Shown piece by piece: positions 1 to 11,863 of a stretch of DNA of 64,000 bases (position 1 is the stretch's first letter; every line of letters starts with the position of its first letter). The position numbers and the translations under genes are program-made. The notes under the pieces were generated by a model. It saw nothing but the letters and a program-made list of their open reading frames with translations, did not search any database and was not told where the DNA came from. The stretch comes from Sialis fuliginosa (lineage: Eukaryota > Arthropoda > Insecta > Megaloptera > Sialidae): assembly GCA_961205875.1 (NCBI GenBank), contig OY540815.1:124001-188000 (forward strand), given 5' to 3'.

Positions 1-762
1 TTCAGATTGAGACAAAAAAAAAGTTCTCCAATTTCAAAATTTTAAATTTATTTATCCGTTTCACGTCAAGACAAACACTTTTCGTTCCGTGTCTGTCTGT
101 CTGTCCGTGTGTCCGTCCGTCCGTCTGTCCCCTGAATCCTTGTCACACGCATAACTCATGAACCACTGAACCGATATTATTGAAACTTGGTCGGATGGTT
201 GGGTTTGGTTTGAGGACGGTCCCATTTCAAAATCATTAAAATCGTGTGTAAGGGGGAGGGGTGACACCCCAAAATATTTCTTTTTTCAAGATATCTCAAG
301 AACGACACATGTTACGAGAAAATTTTATAGAATATTTTTTGTAGAGAATTAAATTTCCTATAATATGGGTCTACTACGTTTGTTGTAAAATATTCCCTTA
401 CAAAGATTTATCTAAATTAATTTTAAAAATTCGTGTTTTGTTTTTCTAAATTGATATTTGATTGGATATATTAAGTGTCATTTTGACGTTTTAAATGTCA
501 CTTTGGCGTTTTAAATGTCACTTTGACGTTTTAAATGTCATTTTGACATTTGCATAAATTTAGATTTAGATTGAAATTGTCAAAAAATTAAAAATATATG
601 AAAAAATATTCAGGTGCGTTTTAAGAAAAAATTCGAATTAAGATTTTTAGTAAAATTTGTATAAAAATTAAATGGTTAACCAATGCCAGGCAATTCATCT
701 GAACACAATCGGTTTTAGTGAATTTAGGACGAGGAAGCACTGTGCATTTACTTGGCAGATGT
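1..762. repeat. Dispersed repeat B, copy 1 (left end outside the window)
   Basis: The same sequence recurs at 767-2417, 31741-32050 and 43542-44984. Copies begin with TGCTTCCTCG, carry a GTCT/GTCC-rich stretch followed by a conserved segment containing CACACGCATAACTCATGAAC, and have CGAGGAAGCA (here 730-739) near the far end, the reverse complement of the start. No coding frame fits. It is a non-autonomous interspersed repeat of undetermined class; the short inverted ends suggest a DNA transposon. Confidence 0.7.
476..545. repeat. 20-bp tandem repeat inside repeat B
   Basis: About three and a half units of a 20-bp motif, TTTTGACGTTTTAAATGTCA with C/T and A/G changes, lie head to tail. A matching short run lies at about 2178-2245 in copy 2, so it belongs to the repeat family. 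Confidence 0.8.
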
Positions 763-766
763 TTTT

Positions 767-2417
767 TGCTTCCTCGCAATATCGAAGATACGAGAAGCTA
801 TGTATGTGATCGTTTCAGATTGAGACAAAAAAAAGGTTCTCCGATTTCAAAATTTTAAATTGATTTATCCGTTTCACGTCAAGGCAAATACTTTTCGTGT
901 CTATCTATCTGTCCGTGTGTCCGTCCGTCCGTCTGTCCCCTGAATCCTTGTCACACGCATAACTCATGAACCACTGAACCGATATTATTGAAACTTGGTC
1001 GGATGGTTGGGCCTGGTTTGAGGACGGTCCCATTTCAAAATCATCAAAATCGTGTATAAGGGGGAGGGGTGACACCCTAAAATATTTCTTTTTTCAAGAT
1101 ATCTCAAGAACGACACATGTTACGAGAAAATTTTACAAATCTTTTTTGTAGAGCATTAAATTTCCTATAATATGTGTCTACTACGTTTGTTGTAAAATAT
1201 TCCCTTACAAAGATTTATCTCAATTTATTTTAAAAATTCGTGTTTTGTTTTTGTAAATTGATATTTGCTTGGCCATATTAATAGAGATGAAACGGATAGT
1301 GTTTTGGCCGGATACTGAATAACCGGCGAGCTGTAAGGCCGGATGGCCGGATATCCGGCGGCCGAATATCCGGCGGCCAATAATATGTTTTTCTAGCAAA
1401 AAATATATGAAAAAACATGTTTGTAGCCTATAAACATTTATAATTTTAGTGTTTAGTCATACTTATAATTAATAAATAAATAATAATTAATATTATAATT
1501 TATAATTAAATAATTTTTTTCCAATTTTTAATTTTTGACGTAGGCGTATTGTTATATACAGGAATACAGGTCAATTTAACACAATTATCTCTCTTTTCTA
1601 CTCAATATGTCCAAAGCTTATTTATTTTAGTAGAACCATTAAATAACTTTTCAAAAGCTTAGGTAGAGATTTTGAACACAAAATTGGACAGGAATGGTAA
1701 TTTTTCATAAATCGCTATGTGTAGTTCTACTAAATGTGATTAAAATTGATTAAAAATGATTTTTTAATATATCCGGATTGCACACCTTATAGACAATTGT
1801 CTAGTCTTTAATTTTTGTCCTGTAATTTTTTCACGTGCAAATAGTAATATGTTAATAGTCAAATCCTATAGAGTGCGTCATACCGTATGCGAATATATAG
1901 TCATACTTTACACCGTAACGAAGATGTATACAAAAATCAGCTAACTGCTATTTTTTCGCAGATTTAATAAATTTATATCTAAAATTACTGGACTACAAGT
2001 CAATTTTGTATTATTTGCATCACAAATATTTTTTTCTTGCAGTTTTTAAATAAAAAATTGTAGTTTTTAATTATCCGGTATCCGGCCGGATAATTCGTTA
2101 CTATCCGGTATTCAGCCGGATAACAAAATAAGGCCGGATACCGAATAGTTACCGGATATCCGTTTCATCTCTAAATTAAATGTCATTTTGACGTTTTAAA
2201 TGTCATTTTGGCGTTTTAAATGTCACTTTGACGTTTTAAATGCATTTTAGATTTAGATTGAAATTGTCAAATAAATTTAAAATATTCAGGTGCGTTTTAA
2301 GAAAAATTTCGAACTAAGATTTTTTAGTAAAATTTGTATAAAAATTAAATGGTTAACCAATGTCAGGCAATTTATCTGAACACTATAGGTTTTTGGTGAA
2401 CTTAGCACGAGGAAGCA
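767..2417. repeat. Dispersed repeat B, copy 2, split by a hAT-type MITE
   Basis: It starts with TGCTTCCTCG at 767 and has CGAGGAAGCA at 2408-2417. It follows copy 1 after a spacer of about 27 bp, so the two form a head-to-tail pair. The segment 1282-2173 has no counterpart in copy 1 and is a nested insertion. Confidence 0.75.
1282..2173. mobile_element. hAT-like non-autonomous element (MITE)
   Basis: The ends are inverted repeats: TAGAGATGAAACGGATA on the left and TATCCGTTTCATCTCTA on the right. The terminal TAGAG fits the hAT consensus YARNG. The flanks ATATTAAT and AAATTAAA agree at 6 of 8 positions, as expected for an aged 8-bp target duplication. Both subterminal regions are packed with CCGGATATCCGG-like palindromes. 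No transposase frame is present. Comparison with repeat B copy 1 shows the same sequence without the insert. Confidence 0.7.
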
Positions 2418-2431
2418 CTGATGTTTTTTTA

Positions 2432-2946
2432 TAAGCTACCCGCGGCTTCGCTCGCGTGGATTTCGAAACCCCCATCCCCATGATATTTTTTCCGCCGGAT
2501 CGAATGAAACTAATTACAACCCTTCATATGTGACAGGGGGTAAAATATTAAATTTATCTTATTTTTAGTTTTCTTTCATTATACAAAATCGTAAATATCT
2601 CGGCTCCTTTGCGAGATAGAGGGTTGTTTTTCCCCCTAAACCCCCGCCGCCGTAGTATTTTTCCCGCTGGATCGAATAAAACCACTTATAACACTTCATA
2701 TGTATCGGGGGGTAAAATATTAATTACTAAAAAAAATTAAAATTTTTCCACCCCCTTACAATTTTTTAGGGGTTGAATTTTTAAGATACGAAATAATCTA
2801 TGTCCGTCCTCGGGATGCAAACTATCTCACTGCCAAATTTCATCAAGATCGGTTTAGCGGTTTAGCCGTGAAAAGGTAACAAACAGACAGACAGACAGAC
2901 AGAGAGACAGACAAACACACGTTCGCATTTATAATATTAGTATGGA
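2432..2946 (-). mobile_element. Helitron-like non-autonomous element, GCGAAAGTG-type 5' end
   Basis: Read on the minus strand it begins after an A with TCCATACTAATATTATAAA at 2946, followed by a GTCT/GTTT run. It ends in the hairpin ACGCG-AGCGAAGC-CGCGG. The expected terminal CTAGT is altered in this copy (GGGTAGCTTAT). The TC start, the 3' hairpin and the lack of inverted ends or target duplication are Helitron traits. No Rep/helicase frame is present. Confidence 0.65.
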
Positions 2947-2959
2947 TATCATAAAATGT

Positions 2960-3235
2960 CCAAATATTACTTTACTTAATATTTTATTAACTAAATAAAA
3001 TTTGAACAATAAAACTTAAATTTTTCGAAAAATTGTTCATTCGAAAAATTGTGTTTTTTTTGAAAAAAAATATTATTACGTCTAAACCGGGCATCAGATA
3101 AGGCTAATATTTTAGATATGAATAAACATCCGAAGAGAAGTATTAAATATGCAAAAATATTTAGGGCATTCCATTTAAAAAAAAAAAAAAACCTCAAGCG
3201 TGCCACACTTTTTTGTAGCACCCTGTATATTTGAA
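2960..3235. repeat. Remnant of a TACAGGGTG-type foldback element
   Basis: Only the right end is clear: the complement of TACAGGGTGCTACAAAAAAG at about 3207-3233. The sequence before it shares a 'gcattccatttaaaaaaa' stretch with the palindrome at 15230-16799. The left arm is not recognisable. Confidence 0.4.
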
Positions 3236-3574
3236 AATAATTTCTGTGTATGCGCATTTACACACAGTTTTTTTTATGGACTATTGACAAAAATTTGACA
3301 GGTCGCCATTTTTTATTTTATGCTTTAAATACATTAGAAATACAAGATAAAGTACCTATAAAAATATTGTAAAGCAATTGTAACTGTTATTATACTCAAG
3401 ATTATAGACAAGGTTAGTAAAATTTAAACTGTCAAAATAGTTTCAGTTTGTGATATTTTCTATTAATTTTAAATATGTAGCTAATATTCACAATACAAAT
3501 GCCGTAAATATCAAAGCATGTAAACGATTGATGAATTAATAATGTTAATATATATACATACATATAATAACATG

Positions 3575-4244
3575 TCCTGACTGCTGACTGATTCATCATT
3601 GCCCAGCCGAAACCCCTGGTCCTAGAAACGTGAAATTTTAAGGGTGTCTTCCTTTTATAACGTAATCACCCACTAAGAAAGGATTTTTTGATAATCAACC
3701 GCTAAGGGTAAAAAGGGTATAAAATTTTATATGGGAAAACATATTTTTTGGTCGGATTTACTTGAAACTTAAAATAAATGCTCTTCAATACAAACAATGA
3801 AACACGTATTTCAGCATTTTCCAAAATTAAACCCTTAATAATTATTATTTAATATTTCATCCCCTATCACGTATGGAGGGTTGTTATTAGTTTCATTCAA
3901 TCCAGCGGGAAAAATACTTCAGGGGAGGGGGTTTTAGAGGGAAAAACAACCCCCTATATCGCAAAGGAGCCGAGATATTTACGATTTTGTATAATGAATA
4001 AAAGTTAAACAAAATAAAAAATATCTATTTTGCCCCCTGTCATTTATGGAGGGTTGATATCAGTTTTGTTCGATCCGGCGGGAAAAATACTACGGGGGAG
4101 GGGGTTTTAGGGGGGAAAACAACCCCCTATATGTATAGTCAATAAGAAACAAATAAAGAAAAAATTTAATATTTCACCCCGTACGTATACAAGTTTGTAA
4201 TTAGTTTCAAAATCCACGCGAGCGAAGCCGCGGGTATCAGCTAG
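3575..4244 (+). mobile_element. Helitron-like non-autonomous element, TCCTGACTG-type 5' end
   Basis: It starts with TCCTGACTGCTGACTGATTC and ends with the hairpin CACGCGAGCGAAGCCGCGGG followed by TATCAGCTAG and a flanking T (4245), the canonical CTRR-T Helitron end. The interior contains the same cccctgtca...gatccggcggga blocks as the elements at 2432-2946 and 14716-15210. No coding sequence is present. Confidence 0.65.
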
Positions 4245-4359
4245 TTATATATATAATATTGACATCAAAATGCTGATTTTTGTAAAAAAAAATACATATT
4301 TAAAATGATTATAAGTTTTAACTCATTACAACAATAGTTTAACCGTGAGAGCCTTTTAG

Positions 4360-5168
4360 CAGTCCCTGTGTGCGAAGTGTGCGGCGCATACAGGCGCCAA
4401 GACAATAGGGGCGCCGCTATCGAAACTATTTTTGTTACACTTACACAACAACATATTTCTTTGTAGTGGAGTATCGATAAGTAAGTAGGTATAATAGGCG
4501 CAACAAATGCCTCGTAAATAACAAAACATAATATTGCGCTTATTGTACAAGTGTCCCAAGATAATATTCACGTTTATTACGAAATAAATGCAAAAAATCG
4601 TTTTTTGTTAACTTCCTTGCATTATATCTCGTTACCAATTAATGGTAGACAGTTAGACCTGTGAACAAATTTGTAGATTCAAGTCTGTTGAACAAAAAAG
4701 GTGGTAATAAATTTTATCGTGGGATGAACGATTTACGAGATAATTACGTTTAAAGTTTTCGCGCTTATAGCGGACAACGCTCAAGGTCATAGACCGCGCC
4801 AACTTAATGTAATACTCAGAACATACCCCCAAACAATTTAAAATAAAAAAAAATGACTCTGTAGAACAATGCAGAACAAATATACAATTTGATTGGGCTA
4901 ATAAGTATACGATTAGATAGAACATCATAAATAAAGTATGTAAAAATTTAATTCGCGTTTTATTTTTCGCAGTAATTGGCAAGCGAAAACGAACTGGTTT
5001 TACCTATTTAGGAAAATATTATCTAATTATATAAAACTAGAGAACATTTATTTCGGTTAAAATTAACAAAAAAGAAATAAAAATAAGTTGAAATATTAAG
5101 ATTCGTGAAAAAAAGAGGCGCTTCATAGGTTTCGCACACAGGCGCTGTGTGGGGTCGGCGCGGCCCTG
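4360..5168. mobile_element. hAT-type non-autonomous element with perfect 8-bp target duplication
   Basis: CCTTTTAG occurs at 4352-4359 and again at 5169-5176, directly bordering the element. The ends start with CAG (left CAGTCCCTGTGTGCGAAG; right, complemented, CAGGGCCGCGCCGACC) and share the subterminal motif CCTGTGTGCGAA. The length is 809 bp. The 109-codon minus-strand frame inside (4653-4982) shows no hAT domain I recognise and is probably chance. Confidence 0.8.
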
Positions 5169-5536
5169 CCTTTTAGACGTACAATTTAACATATAAATCA
5201 CTTTGAATGCCTGTAACTTTTGATACGTTGAATTGAGAGACATGACTTTTGTAGATACATTTGTAGAGAATTTTATCTTTTACAAAATGATGCACTTAAA
5301 ATTTTTCATCAGATATCATGAATGAGTAATACTAACTTTAGTACTAAAGAATAATTTTCCCACGTTATTTAAATGGAAAACGGGACCTCCCTTTGCAGTA
5401 CCTCTTAAAATTGAACTATAAAATCCTTCGGCAAGGATTTATTTTAGGTCATAACATACAGTGGCGACGGAAGGTTGTAAGTTTGATTGTAAATTAAATT
5501 ATTAATAGAAAAGATGGTAAACTTTTAACTTTTGAA

Positions 5537-5757
5537 CAGTGGCGTAGCAAGCATAATTGGCGCCCGGGGCACGATACCTTTTTGGCGCCCCCAAAAATAA
5601 TAAGAATAATTTTATAATAAATTTGAAATTGGCGTGACTAAAAAAAAAAGGTTTTATGCTACGCGGTTCAAAAGGTTCAGAGCCATTTGGCGCCCTTCTG
5701 TAAGTAGCGCCCGGGGCATAATAACCCCCCTTGCCCCCCCCCCTCGCTACGCCACTG
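5537..5757. mobile_element. hAT-type MITE, 221 bp, with perfect 8-bp target duplication
   Basis: CTTTTGAA is present at 5529-5536 and 5758-5765. The terminal inverted repeats are CAGTGGCGTAGCAAGC and GCCTCGCTACGCCACTG. The interior is GC-richer than its surroundings, with GGCGCCCGGGGCA repeated near both ends. The 8-bp duplication and CAGTGG termini fit the hAT superfamily. Confidence 0.9.
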
Positions 5758-5765
5758 CTTTTGAA

Positions 5766-6464
5766 AACAAATAAGCGATTAAATGTAATTTAAAATGGCG
5801 CCACTTGGTTGTTCCCCCTAAGGAAAACCACGAACTTTTATGCCTGAAATCAGTAAAATAGTATGTGTATAATAAATAAAATAATACATAAATGTAGTCG
5901 AATATATTTTAAACATTTTTCTTATAACAATAACTTAACAAGTACCATTTTGTCGACCATAAACAAATTATAGTGATAATATATTAATAACATATACACA
6001 TTTTCTAATTAAATATAGTTCGCAAAACAGTCGATCGCTCAAATATTATATTTAGCACACCGGACATAAGAACGGATGACTGAATTACGACGCCAAAAAT
6101 ATAAAATATGATTTTAGTTGATATTTTGATCAAAAATGGAGACTGCTTTCAAAAAAAATGCCAAATTTATTTAATAATAAAAAAAAATACAATTTTATGT
6201 AATTTGAATTAGTGAGATAGATACATAATACGTCTACAATTTTGATTTTCCTTATAACGGGATCGTCACGACTACCTGAAAAGAATACGTTCGATTTGAC
6301 AAAAGGAGAAACAAGATGACTTGTATTACATTTTTATATTAGTTTTAAGATAGTTTTTCGAACTTGTGAAAAAAAATCGGTGTACTCTTTGGAACTTTTT
6401 GTATAACTCAAACTGAAGAACATTTCAATATTTTTTTTTAACAAAAATAGTATTTCATAAAACA
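5766..6464. other. No gene seen
   Basis: AT-rich sequence without a supportable frame. Positions 6056-6100 match, in inverted orientation, 17843-17888 (shared core GGATGACTGAATTACG), so part of it is dispersed repeat. Confidence 0.5.
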
Positions 6465-7658
6465 TACCGGGTGTTCCAGACCACCCGTCCACTATGTTTT
6501 ACGCCCAAACTATTGAAGATAGAGTTTTATGATAAAAAATTTACTATATATATCGATCCTAAAGAATTTCAGGAAAATGTTTTCAACCCTCTAAAACTAA
6601 TCCTTGGGGGGTAGTTTGAGGGGTACATGCCCGTTTCTCAGCAAAATCAAATGGAAAGGTATATCCAAAAGTAGATAATTTTAAAGATCATAAAAAAGTA
6701 AGAAACTTTTGTAAAAAAATTTTTTTTATACATTCAATTGTTTAAAAAATATGGCGACTTGATCCTAAATTTTAGGGTTTTACTAAAATTGCTCTAGTTT
6801 CGTTAAATATTATGAAATTTTATTTTTAAAATTTGTTTTGAAAGTAGAAATAACGAACTTTCTAATTATGTATGATTATTTGAGATTTGGATAATTTAAA
6901 GTGTCATATGCGACATATAAAAAATTCAAAACTTCAATTGGGGATAATTCAAAATTTTTAAATGGAATGGTATATCAATTAGTACTTTATCTTAAAAAAT
7001 ATATTTAAATTAACAACTTTTGTTAATAAAATATAAAATTTAAAATTATTATTATTTTTTTTTAATAAAATTTAAAATTTAAAATTAAATTTTCTTAACA
7101 AAAGTTGTTAATTTAAATATATTTTTTAAGATAAAGTACTAATTGATATACCATTCCATTTAAAAATTTTGAATTATCCCCAATTGAAGTTTTGAATTTT
7201 TTATATGTCGCATATGACACTTTAAATTATCCAAATCTCAAATAATCATACATAATTAGAAAGTTCGTTATTTCTACTTTCAAAACAAATTTTAAAAATA
7301 AAATTTCATTAATATTTAACGAAACTAGAGCAATTTTAGTAAAACCCTAAAATTTAGGATCAAGTCGCCATATTTTCTAAACAATTGAATGTATAAAAAA
7401 ATTTTTTTTACAAAAGTTTCTTACTTTTTTATGATCTTTAAAATTATCTACTTTTGGATTTACCATTCCATTTGATTTTGCTGAGAAACGGGCATGTACC
7501 CCTCAAACTACCCCCCAAGGAGGAGTTTTAGGGGGTTGAAAACATTTTCCTGAAATTCTTTAGGATCGATATATTTAGTAAATTTTTTTATCATAAAACT
7601 CTATATTCAATAGTTTGGGCGTAAAACATAGTGGACGGATGGTCTGAAACACCCGGTA
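6465..7658. mobile_element. 1.19-kb foldback palindrome with TACCGGGTGTT ends
   Basis: The left half (from TACCGGGTGTTCCAGACC) is the near-perfect reverse complement of the right half (ending ...GGTCTGAAACACCCGGTA), pairing across a centre near 7062 with almost no loop. Each arm is about 590 bp. TA lies at both borders, as expected of TA-targeting elements. The whole region would form one hairpin if transcribed. No coding sequence is present. Confidence 0.85.
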
Positions 7659-8428
7659 TATTATATATATACTACGTACAATTGTTTTGTTAACAATGCA
7701 TATTAAAGTAAACACCTGAAGCTTCAATATCCATGATGTATATCTAGCAAATGTGTTTAAATTCACAAAATTAGAAACACTCGTAACGCTACTCCGTCAA
7801 TAATTCAAGTGCAAATTATCGGTATCGGGCGTGAGTTATATCGCCCATACAGGAAACCGCATATAATTAGTGATTCACAAACTGTCGATTCCTTGTTTTC
7901 CATAGATAGGCACAACAGAAGAATCCTTTGTCCGCCTTATCAAGGATGACCACAACCTACATGACCGGACGCACGAGGCGCTAATAAAATCTATATATAG
8001 AATATTAATTAGATAAGGATTTAGTATATAAGAAACTGTAAAACATTTGTAAAAACACATTTGCTTTGAATATTGATAAATATACACAGTACTTGTCAAT
8101 CGTAATTGTTTTTAAAAACTCTGTTTCCTGGAGCCCAAACATAACTCGTGCAAAAGAAACCCAAATTTAATTGCAATAACAGACTATTGAGTTGCATAAT
8201 AAAATATAACATTCTTACGTTGCATTGCGGACAGTTAAGATACCATAACCGGATGCAGATAAGCTGACTACCAAGGTTTTCACCCAATATTGCCTCATAA
8301 AATATTCTTTAAATAGAAATATGAACATAACCAATTAATATACATATAAGCTTTGTATTCAATAATTGTAAACACTTTTATATTGGTATTGAAACATAGT
8401 GTATCTTTGTAAAGTATCGCAACGTAAC
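7659..8428 (+). other. Unresolved leader of the first gypsy element; LTR not delimited
   Basis: This stretch precedes the primer-binding site at 8429 and should contain the 5' LTR. I cannot find a second copy of it after env (14310 onward), so LTR borders cannot be set. It is AT-rich with no supportable gene. Confidence 0.35.
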
Positions 8429-8444
8429 TGGCGCAGTCGGTAGG
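8429..8444 (+). promoter_or_regulatory. tRNA-Ser primer-binding site of gypsy element 1
   Basis: TGGCGCAGTCGGTAGG is complementary to the 3' end expected for an insect tRNA-Ser (acceptor CGACTGCGCCA), the primer used by the 17.6/297 group of gypsy retrotransposons. Gag starts about 400 bp downstream, the normal arrangement. Confidence 0.8.
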
Positions 8445-8853
8445 ATTGTCTAACGAAAATCGACTAAAATCGCGAGATTCGGTCTGTTTTAACAGTTTAT
8501 AGACAATATAGGAATTTAAAACAAAGAAGAGAGAGATCATTTTACAAAGAACCCAGGACAACATCGCCAAAGTTCAGCAAAACTCAGAACTAGGACAGTA
8601 TCGCCGAAATTCAGGAACTGGTTGACGACAAAATAGCAGATACCAGAAGAGATATTAATGTTAATTAATAAGTTAAGAAAATTACTGTCCTTATAAATAA
8701 TCCTAAGAGAATAAGAAGTATTTTCATTTCTAAAAAGATAGAAATAAATGTATAGATATCCTATTATGTATGAATAATCAATGCTGAATGTCAAATTCAG
8801 ATATCGATATAAACGAATTAACAAATAAACTTAATATAATAACGATCTCAAAA

Positions 8854-10152
8854 ATGGCAACCCCAAGCCCTATAAATGATCAACTATTAAAATTATATGT
8901 AGATACCTACCATTTCTCACTATGACGGAAACCCACACACGCTAAATATCTTTCTAGACAACTGCGAAAGCCTAATAACTAATTTTGGTAACGAAGACCC
9001 ATCAGTAAAAAACTTTTTATTCAGAACGATATTAGGCAAATTAACAGGACGAGCCTTAAGTTTAATTGGTTCGCGTCTAGAATTGAGAACGTGGTTCGAA
9101 AATAAAAATTCATTAAAATTAAGTTTCGGAGACCAACGAAACATAGATTGTTTGGTACAAGACGTAATTGCGTTACACCCCTTCAAAAACGAAATTCCTT
9201 ACAATTTTGGTATGAGATGCCAGGATGCAAGATGTTTAATAATACCAAAACTAAATTACTTAGAATTAACACCCACCGAACGACAGGTTTATTTTAAAAA
9301 AATATGAAAATCTTGCACTCAAGACCTTTATTAGAGGGTTACCAGGACAAATACAAAATAATATTAGTTTCAATAGCCTAGAAAAAGCAATGCCATTAGT
9401 AATAGAAGAAGAATATTTTCTCTATAGCCACAATAGAAGTAATTATTTAAATAATCAGAATTTATTTAAACCTATCATCGATTCAAACAACAGCTAACAA
9501 AATCTCTCCACAATTGTATCAAAAACCACAATTAACGTTTTATCAACTTAATTATCAATCACAAAGACCACAATACACCTTTAATCAACTTAGTTACCAA
9601 CCACAAAGATCAACATTCTTTAATCAAATACCTAGACCCCAAATATTTAACCAAACCCCTCAAAACAACACAAATCAATGGAAACCCAATAACTTCCCAC
9701 AACACAGACACCCATTTTTCGATCAAAGCCAAAGCCAAATTCGAAGAAACAAACAACGTTTCATGAACCCACAACAAATCAAAAATTTCTATAAATCTCA
9801 ATCAAACCAAACTAAACATATTAATTACCCCCAACAAAATACATATAATCCGCAAAATCCATATACACCCGTACCTATGGATACTTCGTCCGGAATTACC
9901 AGACAACTTCCAAATAAATTATATTTACAAGATGTAAATTATAACCCCGAAAACCTAAAAACACTAAACAACGAAAAATACGAAGACCCACACTATAAAA
10001 CTAATGATTATAATTTCCCAATTGAGAAAGAAATAGAACCCTATTCCGACCCTGCTCAATATGACAAAAGCAATTTATATAGAGACGAATACATAGATGA
10101 TGACCCTAACGAAAATTTTCATCAGGACGAACCAACAGAACTCCCACCATAA
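8854..10152 (+). pseudogene. gag: Gag of gypsy (17.6/297-like) element 1, frameshifted
   Basis: The likely start is the ATG at 8854. A one-base shift near 8910 moves the frame into the segment that reads YDGNPHTLNIFLDNC, the capsid region typical of gypsy-group Gag. A further open stretch covers 9083-9307 and, after another shift near 9300, continues (LALKTFIRGLPGQIQ). The last part, 9514-10152, is rich in Gln, Asn and Pro with repeated YQPQ/FNQ units, like the nucleic-acid-binding tail of this group, and contains PMDTSSGITRQ, also present in the second tRNA-Ser element (near 63350). Not functional as read. Confidence 0.75.
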
Positions 10153-11316
10153 TCAATTTTAATTTTACAAAAATAAATCCCCCCACATTTACATACCACA
10201 ACTTAATGCGAATTTTGTAATTAACACCGGCAGTCCAAGAAGTATGATAGATCCAGAGTTTGCATACCAATTTTGCAAAAATTATATTCACAAGGAGAAT
10301 TTAGTATTCAAACAGCGCACGGTATAAGCTATCATAATGATGCTATAACCATCCCTGTATTTAATATATTCAGAATTCCAGAAATACATAAATTCAATTT
10401 GTTTAAATTTAGCAATAAATATGACGGTTTAATAGGTATAGATCTCTTAAGACAATTAAAAATGTCTGTAGACCTAAACAAAAAATTATTAGTATCCCCA
10501 ACTGCTCAGATTCCCATAATATACGAATCAGAAGAACTGACAGAATTGAGAAATCACTTAAAAGAGAATAACTATGTAATTACGGTTGCTCCACGAACGG
10601 AACAAGTAATTAGATTACCCGTAAATGTAAAAGAAGGCACTGTAGTTTTGAATTACACAAATTTTGGAAATCATATAGAAATTCCCCAATCTTTGGTAAG
10701 CATAAAAAATCATTCGACATTGACTACCATAATATATTCAAGATTAAACATAGCTAAAGTAATTATTACCCAACACATTGATGAAGAACCCCTAAATATA
10801 AACGAAATAAACTTTATTGAAAATACACATGGACAGAAATTAAACAAATCCGAAAATAATATTTTGAAATCTAAATTAGACCACCTCCGATTAGAACACT
10901 GTAATATAGAAGAAAAAACTTCAATCCAGAGACTACTCGTATGTTACGAATATAGAGACATACTGTACAATGAAAACTTTCCATTAACATTCACCAACAA
11001 AATAAGACACAACATTAAATTGAAAGACGACACCCCTGTTTTTACGAAAACATATAGATACCCTGAAGTACACAGACAAGACGTCAGAGACCAAATAAAA
11101 AAATTATTAAAACAAAATATTATTCAACACTCCACATCTCCATAGTCAAGTCTCATATGGATTGTCCCAAAAAAATTAGATGCCTCAAAGAAACAGAAAT
11201 GGCGAATGGTAATCGATTATAGAAAATTAAATGACAAAACCATAGACGATAAATATACCTTGCCAAATATAAACGACAAATTAGGAAAGAGCCAATACAC
11301 GAATCTAATTGTATAG
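10153..11316 (+). pseudogene. pol: Pol of gypsy element 1: protease and start of reverse transcriptase, then a deletion
   Basis: The retroviral-type aspartic protease motif reads VINTGSP at about 10220-10240, so the catalytic Asp of DTG is Asn. The open frame 10273-11145 covers the protease remainder (DGLIGIDLL) and the linker to reverse transcriptase. At 11143 a TAG replaces a conserved Trp codon of SPWSSP. The reading then continues as IWIVPKKLD and [10 protein letters not shown], the first reverse-transcriptase motifs. It stops near 11312, where sequence jumps straight to the integrase C-terminal half. The YxDD core, RNase H and integrase core are therefore missing. Confidence 0.8.
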
Positions 11317-11855
11317 TTGAACGATTTCACTCCACCACAATTAAGCATTTAAGAATATTAAAAGAAAAATACCCTAAAGAAAATAACCTAATGAATTATA
11401 CTATAACAGGTTATAATAACACAGTACATAGCTCCACTAAATATACACCATTCGAACTAACATTCGGACATACAAATTCCAGAAGCCCTTCCTCACGAAT
11501 TATTTATACCTGAAACATTCTATACAGAATATGCAGAAAACCATAGAGAAAAACTAAAACACATTTATCAACAAATTAGTGAAAATTTAAAGAACTAAAA
11601 AGAAAAGGTAATTTCCAAAATAAATAAACTAGGCAACACAAGTAAAGAATTTCACTTAGGACAGATTGTATTTAGATAAAACCCCCAAAGTAAAATTTAA
11701 TAAATTTTCAGGACCATATAAAATAACTAAAATGTTAGAATATAATAGAGTAGAGTTAACTAATGAACATACCCAAAAAAAGGAAATAGTTCACATCAAA
11801 GAACTAAAGAAACCTTCTCTTTTTACAGGTTCCTCACATGCTGTAAATTCGGACT
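11317..11855 (+). pseudogene. pol: Integrase C-terminal remnant of gypsy element 1
   Basis: After the deletion junction the frame reads ILKEKYPKENNLMNY and TGYNNTVHSSTKYTPFELT, typical of the end of a gypsy integrase core, with shifts and stops near 11500. The open frame 11666-11857 contains FSGPYKITKML, the GPY/F motif of the integrase C-terminal domain. The element ends its pol just before the LINE insertion at 11864. Confidence 0.75.
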
Positions 11856-11863
11856 AACTTATC